A DNA stretch of 64,000 nucleotides from assembly GCF_033115175.1 (NCBI RefSeq), contig NC_084837.1:88114966-88178965 (forward strand), given 5' to 3'. This DNA comes from Lepus europaeus. Lineage: Eukaryota; Chordata; Mammalia; Lagomorpha; Leporidae. The position numbers and the translations under genes were made by a program. Below are positions 46,107 through 58,045 of the stretch, one piece after another (positions within the stretch are counted from its first letter, which is position 1; each line of letters opens with the position of its first letter). A model generated the notes under the pieces. That model had not been told where the DNA came from, ran no database searches, and worked only from the letters and a program-made list of their open reading frames with translations.

Positions 46107-46791
46107 GGGGCTGACACTGTGGTGTAGTAGGTTAATCCTCCGCCTGCAGTGCCGGCACTCCATATGGGCGCTGGTTCTAGTACCCGGCTGCTCCTCTTCC
46201 CATCCAGCTCTCTGCTATGGCCTGGGAAAGCAGTGGAAGATGGCCCAAGTGGTTGGGCCCCTGCACCAGCATGGGAGACCCGAAAGAAGCTCCTGGATCC
46301 TGGCTTCGGATCGGTGCAGCTCTGGCCGTTGTGGCCATTTGGGGAGTGAACCAGTGGATGGAAGACCTTTTTCTACTCTCCCTCACACTGTCTGTAAATC
46401 TACTTCTCAAATAAATTTAAAAAAAAATCTTTTTTTTTTTTTTTTTGACAGGCAGAGTGGATAGTGAGAGAGACAGAGAGAAACGTCTCCCTTTTTGCCG
46501 GTGGTTCACCCTCCAATGGCCGCTGCAGCCGGCGCATCACGCTGATCCGAAGCCAGGAGCCAGGTGCTTCTCCTGGTCTCCCATAGGGTGCAGGGCCCAA
46601 GGACTTGGGCCATCCTCCACTGCCTTCCCGGGCCACAGCAGAGAGCTGGACTGAAAGAGGGGCAACCAGGATAGAATCCGGCGCCCCGACCGGGACTAGA
46701 ACCTGGTGTGCCAGCGCCACGAGGTGGAGGATTAGCCTGTTAAGCCATGGCGCCGGCCAATAAATAAAAATCCTAAAAAAAAAAAAAAAAA
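46107..46791 (+). mobile_element. C-repeat SINE with a nested SINE (copy of 4364-5042)
   Basis: Shared with unit 1; the nested reverse element is at 46430-46758. Confidence 0.9.
46430..46758 (-). mobile_element. Younger C-repeat SINE, reverse, nested (copy of 4683-5008)
   Basis: Longer T run than in unit 1. Confidence 0.9.
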
Positions 46792-46803
46792 AGACAAATA
46801 GTT

Positions 46804-47141
46804 AGGGGCTGGTGCTGTGGCACAGTGGGTTAATGCCCTGGCCTGAAGCGCCCTCATCCCATATGGGCGTCAGTTTGAGACCCAGCTGCTCCACTTCGAA
46901 TCCAGCTCTCTGCTATGGCCTGGGAAAGCAGTAGAAGATGGCCCAAGTCCTTGGGACCCTGCACTCATGTGGGAGACCCTGAAGAAGCTCCTGGCTCCTG
47001 GCTTCGGATAGGCACAGCTCTGGCCATTGTGACTAACTAGGGAATGAACCAGTGGGTGGAAGACCTCTCTCTCCCTGTGCCTCTCCTCTCTCTGTGTAAC
47101 TCTGACTTTCAAATAAATAAATAAACCTTTAAAAAAAAAGG
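46804..47141 (+). mobile_element. C-repeat SINE (copy of 5050-5391)
   Basis: Shared with unit 1. Confidence 0.93.
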
Positions 47142-47282
47142 GACAATGAATTCTAAAAGCTTATGTTTATAACTGAAAGGTTATGAAGGAATGGGGTGGG
47201 GGGAGAAGACAAAGATGATTTACAATGATCGCAAACTTCCTGATTTTGGATACATATAAGCAAAGTATTAAAAATTTCAGAG

Positions 47283-47991
47283 TGGGGCCTGGTGCTGTGG
47301 CATAACAGGTTAAGCCACTGCTTGCCTCGCCAGCATCCCATATGGGTGCCGGTTCTAATCCCGGCTGCTCCACTTCTGATCCAGCTCCCTGCTAATGAGC
47401 CTGGGAAAGCAGTGGAGGATTGGGCCCTGCACCCACGTGGGAGACTCTGAAGAAGCTTCTGGCTCTGGCTTCTGCCTGGCCCTACTCTGGCCATTATGGC
47501 CATTTGGTAAGTGAACTAGCAAGTGGACAGCTCCGAGCGTTGCAGCCATTTGGGGAGTGAACCAGTGAATGGAAGACTTCTCTCTCTGTCTCTCCAGCTG
47601 TAATTCTGCCTCTCAAATAAATATTTATTTTTTATTAATTTTTCATTTTTTGACAGGCAGAGTGGGTAGTGAGAGAGAGAGACAGAGAGAAAGGTCTTCC
47701 TTTTTGCCGGTGGTTCACCCTCCAATGGCCGCTGAGGCCGGCGCATCGTGCTGATCCGAAGCCAGGAGCCAGGTGCTTTTTCCTGGTCTCCTATGCGGGT
47801 GCAGGGCCCAAGGACTTGGGCCATCCTCCACTGCCTTCCCGGGCCACAGCAGAGAGCTGGCCTGGAAGAGGAGCAACTGGGATAGAATCCGGTGCCCCGA
47901 CCGGGACTAGAACCCAATGTGCAGGCTCCACAATGCGGAGGATTAGCCTGTTAAGCCACGGCACCGGCCTCAAATAAATAAATCTTTAAAA
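47283..47991 (+). mobile_element. C-repeat SINE with a nested SINE (copy of 5534-6239)
   Basis: Shared with unit 1. Confidence 0.9.
47623..47969 (-). mobile_element. Younger C-repeat SINE, reverse, nested (copy of 5878-6215)
   Basis: Shared with unit 1. Confidence 0.9.
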
Positions 47992-48238
47992 AGAGAAAGA
48001 GAGGGAGACAGAGATTTTCCCTTGATGGCTCAATCCCTAATTGGCTTGAATGGCCAGGGCTGGGCCAGCCCAAAGCCAGGAGCCAGGAGCTTCATCCAGG
48101 TCCGCCACCTTCTGCTGCCTCCCATGTGCACTAGCAAGGAGGTGGATGGAAGTGGAGCAGCTGGGACATGAACTGGCGCCACATGGGATGCCAGAGTCAA
48201 GGCGGAGGCTTAGCCTACTACGCCCCAGTGCCAGCCAC
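47992..48238 (-). mobile_element. C-repeat SINE, reverse (copy of 6240-6489)
   Basis: Shared with unit 1. Confidence 0.85.
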
Positions 48239-48592
48239 CCTGTACAAGTTTCCTAATCTCCTCTGTAGAGCAGCGGTGTATTAATTAGGGTAATCCTAGC
48301 TGCTACAAGTTTATATCTCCAAGAATCCACCAAGAATGCTCCCAGGTTCGGGTAGGCAAGGTTTTGCTCTACAGAGTCCTCCAGGTTTCCAAGTTGATTG
48401 GGGGGAGGGGAGGATTCGCCATCTTTAATGATGACTTCCCAGATGCCTGGGGCCTTGGCATCCAGCAGTGGATCCAGGTGGAGCATGCATGGGGGTCGCC
48501 ATGGGCCAGGTCTGGACGTGGGGCCACTACATTCCACCCATTAGAAGTCAGTCAACATGCCAGCGTTGTGATATAGCGGGTAAAGCCACCAC
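48239..48592. repeat. Old interspersed repeat and SINE head up to a deletion junction
   Basis: Matches 6490-6845. The SINE head (48556 on) stops at ACCACCT and joins directly to sequence equivalent to 9216. Confidence 0.75.
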
Positions 48593-49420
48593 CTCTTTCA
48601 GAGGCCACCTTCTGTTGTGACAGCTGCTCGCCCCGTGCCCTGGCTTCCACGTGGAACGCAGATGCTATGTGGGCAGAAGTGGCCTCACTGGGTCTCCTCG
48701 ATGGCAGGCAGATCACTGCGGAAAGCAGCTATTGGCTGGGCTTGCCATCGCTCCTCCACCACTCCACCTGCTTAGCTCCTTCCTCTTCCTTCTGGTCTCT
48801 GTCACAGTAGACCTGGGGCAGCCTTTCGCATGTCAGCCAAGGGGGTGCTCGGTCCTATCCCTAACGTTTGAAGCTTCCTTCTACTACCAGGAATGGCCCG
48901 AGTTGGGAACCTACAGTCAGGGGCATCTTTAGACTGTGTGTTTTCCTGTGAGCGAGGAGAACCGTGTCCTTCTGGTAAGAGTGAACGTGTCAGTGAGCTC
49001 ACACCGTCCATCTATCCATGTAGAGCTTCCCATCTCCCTCTTTGTGTCTCGTATTGTAAAGAGGCCTCCTGCCCTGAGCATTCCCCCAGGAGCCGTTCAG
49101 TCCCACGTGTCCTGTAGGGGGTACCTCCCAGTGGCTTCTACACTCAAGGCTGAGGGCTGAATCTCCAGGCACAGGAGAGCAGAGGGCACAGGGACGCTGG
49201 GTACCCACAGGGGCACTGTTCTGCGGTGGCAGTTCTTTTGGCTTTGCCTCAGGGTGGGCTCTTGGGGGCAGATTAAGTTTTAGCATGGATGAGTCCAGCT
49301 TGCAGTTTTTATAGAGTTCATGATTTTCTCTTAGCGCCATAAAGGCCTGCACGTCGGGACTTCTGTCCCACGGCAGAACAGGTCTAGCTATAAAATGGTA
49401 TTATAATTTAAAGTTCCATT
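48592..49420 (-). mobile_element. Class I ERV fossil, remaining gag-side part (copy of 9216-10050)
   Basis: Only the part equivalent to 9216 onward is left; the protease and polymerase remains are deleted here. Confidence 0.6.
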
Positions 49421-50652
49421 TTCTGGCCAGGCTTTCTGGTCACCTAATTTATATTGTGGCCAGGTGGTGCTGCAAAGAGAAATTAGTCATTTCATTCATC
49501 CTTAAAGTCAGTGAAGGAGGGGGGGTCAAACTGTGACCAATTTTTGAGAACACGTCCTAGAGGTGAGTCGAGGGGGATGAGGGTCGGTTCCCCATCCGAA
49601 AGGGAACAGGGAAGCTAGGGCAGGCGTCCCCGCCATCCGAAGCGCTGCTACCTCCCGACGCCTGGAGAGCTCCATGTAAGTTCTTCCCAGGGCTTCGGGA
49701 GTGAGTGTGGAGCATGTGGGCTGCGGGCCAGGGGATTCCACACTTCACTGGCATTTACCCCATACCCCATTAATGTGTTGACCACACAGCCCGGCTCATT
49801 TCTGGTATCTGTATGCACCACATGAGCCATCTGCAACCGTGTCGAAGTGTCCTTGGGGACCTCTCCTCCCTTTTGGCTGCACCTCCCACAAAATGCCCAG
49901 CTATTTAACGTTTCGCTTGTCTGAGCCTCTGTCAGTCACCCTGTAGAGCATCTGGCCTGTTGACAGAGCCTGCTGGCTTGGGCAGGACAAGAGCATGCAT
50001 TTATCCCATTTTTGGTTTTGTTTGTCTACCCTTTAATTCGACCAGCCATGACTGCTGGGTAGCTACTGGCAAAATGCACCCGGCTACTGAGTAAAACCCC
50101 AGGCCTGACACAGGTGTCCTGTCCAGTGGCAAGGATTTCCCATGGGTGCATTGCTGGACCCCTATGTAGACATTCTGCCCCCAACCTGGGGAGGTTAACC
50201 TTTAGCGCCTGGGGACCCTGAGCACCTGGAGAAGGCAGCGGAGGGGTGCGAGCGAGGTTAGGAGTGCAGTGGGGGAGGGCAGCCAGCTCCCTGTCTCAGC
50301 GACGACCGAGCATACATTCCCGCCACCCTCTGCAGCCCCCTGATAGACAGGAAGCAACCCTAGGTCCACAGCCAGGGACAAAGGGCCCAGCTGACTCCAG
50401 CCTAATGTGCAGAAGGACAAAAAGCCCCCAGGACTCAAAAACTGAAAACCAAACAGGATGTGGTTACAGCTGGACTCGGCCAGCTCCAGATACTGACTCC
50501 CCAGCAATGAGATGGTCCTGAGATGTGTGATGCTTGCAAAACCCTGCCCCAACTTCCCCCAGCCCAAAGGACACAAAGCCCTAGGCTCCTGCTCGAGAAC
50601 ACCTCTCACTGAGGGAGCTTTCCTTTGCTTCAATAGAACTTTGCTCTCCCTC
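49420..50652. repeat. Probable ERV/LTR-derived sequence (copy of 10051-11284)
   Basis: Near-identical to unit 1; no host exon seen. Confidence 0.4.
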
Positions 50653-50960
50653 GGGACTGGCATTGTGGTGTCGTGGGTCAAGCTGCTGTCTGCAACGCCA
50701 ACATCCCCTACGAGCACTGATTCGAGGCCCAGCTGCTCTGCTTCGGATCCAGCTCCCTACTAATGTGCCTGGGAAAGCAGCAGAAGAGGGCCCCAGTTCA
50801 TGGGCCCCTGCCAACCACATGGGATCCAGATGGATTTCTAGGCTCCTGGCTCTGTTGTAGCTACTTGGGGAAGGAATGAGAAGATGGAAGACCTGTCTCT
50901 CCCTCTCTGTAACTCTACGCTTTAAATAAATAAGACATAAAATCTTAAATTAAAAAAAAA
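50653..50960 (+). mobile_element. C-repeat SINE (copy of 11285-11584)
   Basis: Has a longer tail (TTTAAATAAATAAG) than in unit 1. Confidence 0.88.
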
Positions 50961-50961
50961 T

Positions 50962-51241
50962 GGAGTGGCATTGTGCACAGTGGGTAAAGCCACTACCTGC
51001 AACATCAGCATTCCATATAGGCACTGATTCATGTCTCAGCTGCTCCACTTCCAATCCAGCTCCCTGCTAACGAGCCTGGGAAAAGTCCCCAGGGCCCTGC
51101 ACCCACACCGGAGACCTGGAAGAAGCTCCTGGCTCCTTGGCTTCAGCCTGGCTCAGCCCTGGCCATTGGGACCATCTGGGAATGAACCAGTGGATGGAAG
51201 ATGTCTGTGACATTCACATAAATAAATAAATCTTTTAAAAT
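50962..51241 (+). mobile_element. C-repeat SINE (copy of 11586-11886)
   Basis: Lacks about 20 bp of the body present in unit 1. Confidence 0.9.
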
Positions 51242-52362
51242 ATAAATTTCACACCATGCTTTCGCTTTCACTCAAAGTTTCCTTCCTGCTCATGTTTTCT
51301 TGTCCATTTGTCTTGGTCACAGGTCGTGAACCTGAGCAGACAGAATTGTAGTCTGCTGCACCAACACAACCAATGGAACATGCAGGACAGGCCATGTCTG
51401 GCCTGGAGCTGTGGGGGATGGGGCCGCTCTGGAACCACACCCCTTTGATGCCAGGATGTAAACCATCAGACCCTTAAAGGAGCACTTGTGAGTTTGGCAT
51501 CATTGTAGAAACTGTTTACGCGACCTAAATTAACTCACACAGCTATCATCTCTGCAAGTTGACAGTCTCGGCCTTTGAGAGCTGCAGGGATCCACCTAAA
51601 AGTCAAAATCCAGAGAGGCCGGCCAGAAGTTACATTTAAGGAATTGTAGGAGCTGCAAACCACTTTGTGAAAACAGGATCTTAGACTTTTTGTGAAAGTA
51701 CTAATCCATTGAACCTGAACACTTTACCCAAGGCTGTGGCCCAGATCTAATTAGAGTTCTGCTAGTCACTCAAACAGGCAGATCATGTGAGCTCCTTTAA
51801 GACCCATTTTTGTTTTCAAGCAATCAAGACCTGATAAGGACAACAAAAAAACGTACTGCTCAATTGAAAGGATTAGCATGAGGCATGAGAACCCATGACT
51901 TAGGACAATTAAATATATAGTGGAACAAAGAGGCAGAGAAGACACAGGTCCTAACTGTAACATAATTTCTTCTAACCTCACCCAGCTTAATCTCATACAC
52001 CCTTCACTTCCACAAACCTTTACAACATACCTCATCCTCTTTCTCAACCAACCTTACCAAGAATACATGCTTCCTCCACACTTTCTTTCCTACCTACTGT
52101 TTCCTTCAATTCATGTCCTAACATAGTCCTCCAATATCTCGAAATTAAGAGGAACATATGTTTAAAAGAACAATTTGTACAGCTGCATTTGATCTTTGTT
52201 TCCACAATTATACTTTGCCAAGTGGTGCACACTTTAGCCTACAAAACATGTAAGTACAGAATCAAGACTGTTTTGCTAAAAGACATAACTGCATGAACCT
52301 AATAGCAAATGTTGTCTTAGAATCACAACCGGATGTCAAAAGACTTATAAAGATGGTCATGA
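51242..52362. repeat. Repeat-like non-coding stretch (copy of 11887-13001)
   Basis: Near-identical to unit 1; no gene. Confidence 0.35.
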
Positions 52363-52663
52363 GGGGGCCAGTGCTGTGGCGTAGCTGGTGGAGCAGCCTG
52401 CAGTGCCAGCATCCCATGTGGGCACCAGTTTGAGTCCTGGCTGCTCCACTTCCAGTCTGGAGAACAGTGGAAGATGGCCCAAGTCCTTGGGCCCCTGCAC
52501 CCACATGGGAGACCTAGAGGAAGCGCCTGGCTTAGCATCGGCCAACTCCAGTCGTTGCAGCCATTTGGGGAGTGAACCGGCAGATGGAAGATTTTTCTCT
52601 CTCTCTCTCTTTTTTTTAATTTTCTACCTTTCAAATAAATAAATAAATATTAAAAAAAAGAAA
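52363..52663 (+). mobile_element. C-repeat SINE (copy of 13002-13322)
   Basis: Its A-rich tail was the target of the retrocopy insertion that follows. Confidence 0.9.
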
Positions 52664-52681
52664 GAAAAAGGTGGTCATTGG

Positions 52682-52821
52682 CATTAGCTTTTTTAAAAAA
52701 TTCAAGGAAATCATCTGTTCATTAATGTCGTGAACATCTACTAATATCTGTCTAATGTAAGTCTTCATTTAGTATTGCATATTGTACAATAAAAGACAAA
52801 ATTTTACTGAAAAAAAAAAAA
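52682..52821 (+). pseudogene. 5'-truncated retrocopy of an unidentified mRNA 3' end, unit 2 only
   Basis: 140 bp absent from unit 1. It ends with AATAAA (52788-52793), about 16 bases, then a 12-base A run. It is flanked by GAAAAAGGTGGTCATTGG (52664-52681) and GAAAAAGATGGTCATTGG (52822-52839), an 18-bp target-site duplication with one mismatch. These are hallmarks of LINE-1-driven retrotransposition of a polyadenylated mRNA. The source 3' UTR is AT-rich and I do not recognise it. It inserted after the segmental duplication. Confidence 0.88.
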
Positions 52822-52839
52822 GAAAAAGATGGTCATTGG

Positions 52840-53467
52840 GACCAGCATTACGGCATAGTAAGCTGCTGCTTGTGATGCTGACATCCCATATGAGCGCCAG
52901 TCTGAGTCCTGGCTGCTCCATTTCTGATCCAGCTCCCTGGGAAAGCAGGGAAAGATGGCACAAGTACTTGGACCCCTGCCACCCACATGGGAGACCTGGA
53001 TGAGGTTCCAGGCTCCTGGCTTTGGCCTGGCCCAGCCCCAGCTGTTGTGACCATCTGGGGAGTAAAGCAGCAGATGGAAGATTTCTCTCTCTCCTTCTCT
53101 CTCTGTAACTCTGCCTTTTTATTTATTTAATTATTTATTTATTTATTTATTTATTGGAAAGACAAAGTTACAGAGAGAGAAGGAGAGAGAGAGATCTTTC
53201 ACCCACCGGTTCACTTGCCAAATAGCTGCAACTGCGAGGGCTGGGGCTGGGCCAGGCCGAAGCCAGAATCCAGGAGTTTCATGTGGGTCTCCCACATGGA
53301 TGGCAGGGGCCCAAACACTCAGGCCACCTTCTGTTGCTTTCCCAGGCCATTAGCAGGGAGCTGGATTGGAAATGGAGCAGCTGGGACTGGGACCAGAACC
53401 CATATGGGATGTTATGCTACAGCGCTGGTCCCTCTGTAACTCTTTTAAATAAATAAATCTTCTTTAA
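52840..53467 (+). mobile_element. C-repeat SINE with a nested SINE (copy of 13331-13950)
   Basis: Shared with unit 1. Confidence 0.88.
53117..53431 (-). mobile_element. C-repeat SINE, reverse, nested (copy of 13612-13917)
   Basis: (TTTA)n start, slightly expanded relative to unit 1. Confidence 0.88.
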
Positions 53468-53787
53468 AAGATCAGCCAGCCACAGTAACAACTCAGCAAT
53501 CTACACAGACTTTTAGAAAGAACACACAGAGCATTTTGTCCTGTCCGGTGTGGGGACCTATAATGAGTGGCAGCGGCGATGGGCAAGCTCTTTAACAGGC
53601 ACATATTGTCTACAACCACGGAACACAGGGATCTGAAATAGGCAATCAGAGAAACTCAGAACTTAATAAGCAAGAAAATGTGGACGCTTTGGGACAGGAG
53701 GCCCGCCACTGCTAACCTAGGAGGATGGTTAAAGTGCTGGAAAACTTGGCCCAGCAAGCGGTCTTGTTAGTGGTAAAAACAGTTTTG

Positions 53788-54089
53788 GGAGCAGGCGTTG
53801 TGGCACAGTGGGGTAAGGCACCACCTGCAATGTGGGTATTCCATACCAGCACTGGTTCACAACCTGGCTGCTCTATTTCTAATCCAACACCCTGATAATG
53901 TACCTGGAAAAGCAGTATCAGCTGGCCAAGAGCTTGGACCCCTGCCACCCGCACAGCAGACCCAGATGGAGTTCCAGGCTCCTGGCTTCAGCCTGGCACA
54001 GCCCTGGCCATTGAAGCCATTTGGAGAATGAACCAGCACATGGAAGCTCTCTCCCTCTTCTCTCTACAACTCTGCCTTTCAAACACATT
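53788..54089 (+). mobile_element. C-repeat SINE (copy of 14267-14571)
   Basis: Shared with unit 1. Confidence 0.85.
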
Positions 54090-55122
54090 TTCGTTTTCAT
54101 AGCAGTTTAAGAGAAACCATCGCGACCAGTGCTTGCCAGTACTGCTTACAAAACGGTGGTAGAGGGAGAGGCAGAGGGAGAGGCCCATGGCATCCTGCAT
54201 TAGGGAAGTGAGAAGCAAAGCTCTGAGGGCTGGCTGCAACCCTGGGCCTGGACTGCTAGACAGACAGGACATCCCCCGCCATGCCGACACAGATGAGGGA
54301 GAAGGGGGAGAGGGCAGACCCTGGGCAGGTCAGGCCATCGGGGAGGCCCGAGAGGGCCAGCGTGGGCAGAGTGAACCAGCTGGCCCTGGTCTCTTGAAAG
54401 ATACTCGTGATGGGACTGCTGTGGGGAGTGGGCAGGTGTGTGTCTGCACAAGTGTGGCCAAGAGACTTTGGCTAAAAGACCGGGGAAAGGCCAGGGTGAT
54501 GATGATGTGGGAGCAGCAACGTGTTAGTCTAGGGCTGCTGAGCTGGCAGCCTTAAAGAACCCCCGAGTGTAAGTCCATCCTCCTACTGGCCAATCAAAAC
54601 ACACTCTGTCCTGGGACGCATCTGCTCTGTCCTGCAGAGGTGGCTGCAAGTGCTGTGTGGGTGCCCGCGCTTCCTCCACCTCTCCTCTTTGATGGGCATT
54701 TCTCTGTGTGGGCCGACCCACACTCATGTGTGTACGTGTTCACTTTTCCCACCTGTTGAATAAAATCTGCTATTAGTTTGCGCACCTTACAAGGGTCTGC
54801 ACTTAGAATGCTCCTCTGGGTAAGGGACAAGAGCCCGGAATAGAAACCAATACTCCCCAGCCCACATCACCTAGGTTAAAAGCCTCTGGCAGAGGCCTTG
54901 GCTGCCCCCAGACAAGGCAGGAGAAAGGATTAAAGGTGGCTAGCCACACAATATTCCTCAGGGCAAGGTCGCTCAGGACTTATCACTGCTCTCATTCTCT
55001 CCTGGCAGACTAGGACTGGAGTAGGGAGGGGGAGATTCCTCAGGGAGGGGCTGGAACCCACCCAACAAGCTCACTGAACCAGCACCAGGTTGCAAATACA
55101 TCATTGTTGGCCACTTGCTTCT
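54090..55122 (+). repeat. Probable solo LTR and flanking repeat (copy of 14572-15603)
   Basis: CCAATCA and GAATAAAATCTG boxes retained. Confidence 0.45.
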
Positions 55123-55299
55123 ACATTTTTCCTCATGCTACCCAACAGAAATTCCCCATTTTCTTAAAAATCCCCATCGTCTTTACCCCTCTAACACATA
55201 TACATTAATGTCTGTCTAGCTACCTTAACATGACCAACCATCCTACAAAGAAGTCATTCTGATCCATTCTAGATCATTAGTGCTAAGAATTAGGGGGTG
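55123..55299 (+). repeat. Unnamed interspersed repeat, right part (absent from unit 1)
   Basis: CTTCTACATTTTTCCTCATG to GTCTGTCTAGCTACCTTAAC, related to 7700-7830 and 57085-57182. Confidence 0.45.
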
Positions 55300-55618
55300 G
55301 AGGCCAGCATCTGGCAAAACGGGTTAATGCTGCAACATCAGCATCCCATGGGGGCGGCAGTTTGAGTCTCAGCAACTTCGTTTCTGATCCAGCTTCTTAT
55401 TAGTGGCCTAGGGAAGCTTAGTAAGATGGCCACGTACATGGGGTCCTGAACCCATGTGGGAGACCTGCATGAAGCTCCTGGCTTTGGCCTGACCCAGCCC
55501 TGGTGTTGTGGATACCTGGGGAGTGAACCAGTGGATGGAAAACAGCGCTCACTCGCTCTCTCTGCTTCTCCTTCTCTGTAACTCTGCCTTTCAAATCAAT
55601 AAATGAATCTGAACGAAA
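55300..55618 (+). mobile_element. C-repeat SINE (unit 2 only by unit 1 deletion)
   Basis: GGGGTGGAGGCCAGCATCTGG head, CAATAAATGAATCTG tail. Confidence 0.88.
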
Positions 55619-55661
55619 CAAAACAAAACTAAGGGGTCATGCTTTTAGAAATGCGATTTGC

Positions 55662-55965
55662 AGGCCCGGCATTGTGGCATAGCGGGTAAAGCTGCCACTT
55701 ACAGTGCTGGCATCCAATATGGGCCCCAGTTTGAGGCCAGACTGCTCCACTTCCAATCCAGGTCTCTGCTATGGCCTGGAAAATAGAAAGTAGAAGATGT
55801 CCCAAGTGCTTAGGCCCCTGCATCCATGTGGGAGAACCGGACCCAGCTCCTGGCTTTGGATCACCCCAACTCTGGCCATTCTGGCCATTTGGGGAGTGCA
55901 CCAGTGAATAGATGTTTCTGCCTCTCTAATTCTGCCTTTCAAATAGCTAAATAAATTTTTTTTTT
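55662..55965 (+). mobile_element. C-repeat SINE
   Basis: GGCCCGGCATTGTGGCATAGC head; AAATAGCTAAATAAATTTTT tail. Confidence 0.9.
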
Positions 55966-56085
55966 AAATGTGATTCGCACATTATTGTCACAATGCAAGC
56001 AAAGGCTTTGGATTACTTAAAGTATTGATAAAAAATCAACTTTTGGCTAAAATTCCAATCTTACCCTTTGAGAAATCATTGGGGG

Positions 56086-56382
56086 GGTGGGTATGGCCAG
56101 TAACTGAGCTGCCCCAGGACGCCTGCCTCTTATAACAAAGGGCCTACATTCCAATTCCTGCTAAGCATACCCTGGGAGACACCAGATGATGGCTCAAGCA
56201 CTTGGGTCCTTCCACCCCCATGGGAGACTCAAATGGAGTTCCTGACTCCTAGCTTCGGCCTGGCCCAGCCCTGCCCTCGCTGTTGCAGGTGTCAGGGAAG
56301 TGAACCAGTAAATGAGCGAGCGCTCTCTATTTGTCTCCCTCTGCCTTTCAAAATCAAATAAATTTAAACATTTTTAAAAAGA
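56086..56382 (+). mobile_element. C-repeat SINE, diverged
   Basis: Body with GATGGCTCAAGCACTTGGG and an AAATCAAATAAATTTAAAC tail. Confidence 0.82.
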
Positions 56383-56569
56383 CCATTCAGCTTGTTCCAG
56401 AAACGGCTCAGAGGGTCTTGTCTCCGCAGAAGAAGGCATTCAGATGTGAGCAAGCAGTGGTTAAGGTAGGCAGCAAAGTTTAAAGAAGAGGAACAAGACC
56501 TGATAAGCCAGGTGGCCGTGTCAGGAAATGACTGAGAGCCCAGCCTGCATCCAGACGGAAGGTTTTTGG

Positions 56570-56838
56570 TTTTTTTTTTTTTTTTTTTTTTTTTTGACAG
56601 GCAGAGTGGACAGTGAGAGAGAGAGACAGAGAGAAAGGTCTTCCTTTTGCCGTTGGTTCACCCTCCAATGGCCGCCGCGGTTGGCGCGCTGCGGCCGGCA
56701 CAGCACGCCGATCCGATGGCAGGAGCCAGGTGCTTCTCCTGGTCTCCCATGGGGTGCAGGGCCCAAGGACTTGGGCCATCCTCCACTGCACTCCCTGGCC
56801 ACAGCAGAGAGCTGGCCTGGAAGAGGGGCATCCGGCAG
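56570..56838 (-). mobile_element. Younger C-repeat SINE, reverse, truncated, with target-site duplication
   Basis: Long T run then GACAGGCAGAGTGGACAG; stops inside the head region. GACGGAAGGTTTT before and GACTGAAGGTTTT after look like the target-site duplication. Confidence 0.88.
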
Positions 56839-56879
56839 ACTGAAGGTTTTATAGAAGTTGGGTATGGCCCACCAATTCT

Positions 56880-57184
56880 GGGATATCGCGGGCTGGAGGG
56901 CTTCCTGGGCTCAGAGCTCTTAAAATTCCTCCCCAAACTTCCTCAGCACAGTGTTGATGGACCTACCAGCCCTCTTGGTGCAGGCAGGCAAGAGTCCCCC
57001 AAGCTGGGCTAGGGAGAAGACCATCCAAGGTTAAGGAACAAGGGTAAGATTTTGGATGGGCAAATGCTGAGCTGCTTCCAAGGCTTGCTTCTACATTTCT
57101 TCCTTCATTCAACGCCACAAAAAATAAATTCCCATTTTCTTTGGCCCCTCTTACACACACAGGCTAATGTCTACCTAGCTACCT
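56880..57184 (+). repeat. Unnamed interspersed repeat, probably LTR-derived
   Basis: Diverged relative of 7491-7840 and 55030-55299. Confidence 0.4.
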
Positions 57185-57460
57185 GAGAGAGAGAGAGAAA
57201 CTTCTATCCAAGGGCTCATTCTCCAAATGCCCACAACCTCCAGAGCTGGGCCAGGCTAAGGCCAGGAGCCACAGCCAGGAACTCCATCCAGATCTCTCAC
57301 GTGGAACCCAAATAAGTGAGCCGTCATCTGCTGCCTCCAGGGTGCACATCAGCAGGAAGCCGCCTGGAAGCAGAGGCGACGCTCAACCCCAGGCTCTCCA
57401 CTATGGGACACAGGAGTCCCAAGTGACAACCTCTGCTCCAAACACACGCCCTGTCCAACA
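57185..57460 (-). mobile_element. C-repeat SINE, reverse, diverged
   Basis: GAGAGAGAGAAACTTCTATCC start, body, ends CAAACACACGCCCTGTCC. Confidence 0.75.
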
Positions 57461-57461
57461 T

Positions 57462-58040
57462 TTATTTTATACATTTTATATGAAAGGCAGAGTTACAGAG
57501 AGAGAGGTCTTCCATCTGCTGGTTCACTCCCCTAATGGCCTCAATGGCTGGCCGGAGCTCCGCCAATCCAAAGCCAGGAGCCAGGAGCTTCTTCGGGGTC
57601 TCCCACGCGGGTGCAGGGGCCCAAGGACTCGGGCCATCCTCTGCTGTTTTTTTGGTTTTTTTTTTTTTTTTTTTTTTTTTGACAGGCAGAGTGGACAGTG
57701 AGAGAGAGAGAGAGACACAGAGAGAAAGGTCTTCCTTTGCCATTGGTTCACCCTCTAATGGCCGCCGCGGTAGCGCGCTGCGGCCGGCGCACCGGGCTGT
57801 TCCGATGGCAGGAGCCAGGTGCTTCTCCTGGTCTCCCATGGGGTGCAGAGCCCAAACACTTGGGCCATCCTCCACTGCACTCCCTGGCCACAGCAGAGAG
57901 CTGGCCTGGAAGAGGGGCAACCGGGACAGGATCGGTGCCCCGACCGGGACTAGAACCTGGTGTGCCGGCGCCGCAAGGCGGAGGATTAGCCTGTTTTGCC
58001 ACGGCGCCGGCATCCTCTGCTGTTTTAGCAGGGAGCTGTC
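57462..58040 (-). mobile_element. C-repeat SINE, reverse, with a nested young SINE
   Basis: 57462-57650 and 58011-58040 are the outer element, of which only the central part survives in unit 1 (15604-15700). Confidence 0.85.
57651..58010 (-). mobile_element. Young C-repeat SINE, reverse, unit 2 specific
   Basis: T run, GACAGGCAGAGTGGACAG, full body, and a head ending CACGGCGCCGG. Flanked by CATCCTCTGCTGTTTT at 57635-57650 and 58011-58026, where unit 1 has one copy. It inserted after the duplication. Confidence 0.93.
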
Positions 58041-58045
58041 AGAAG

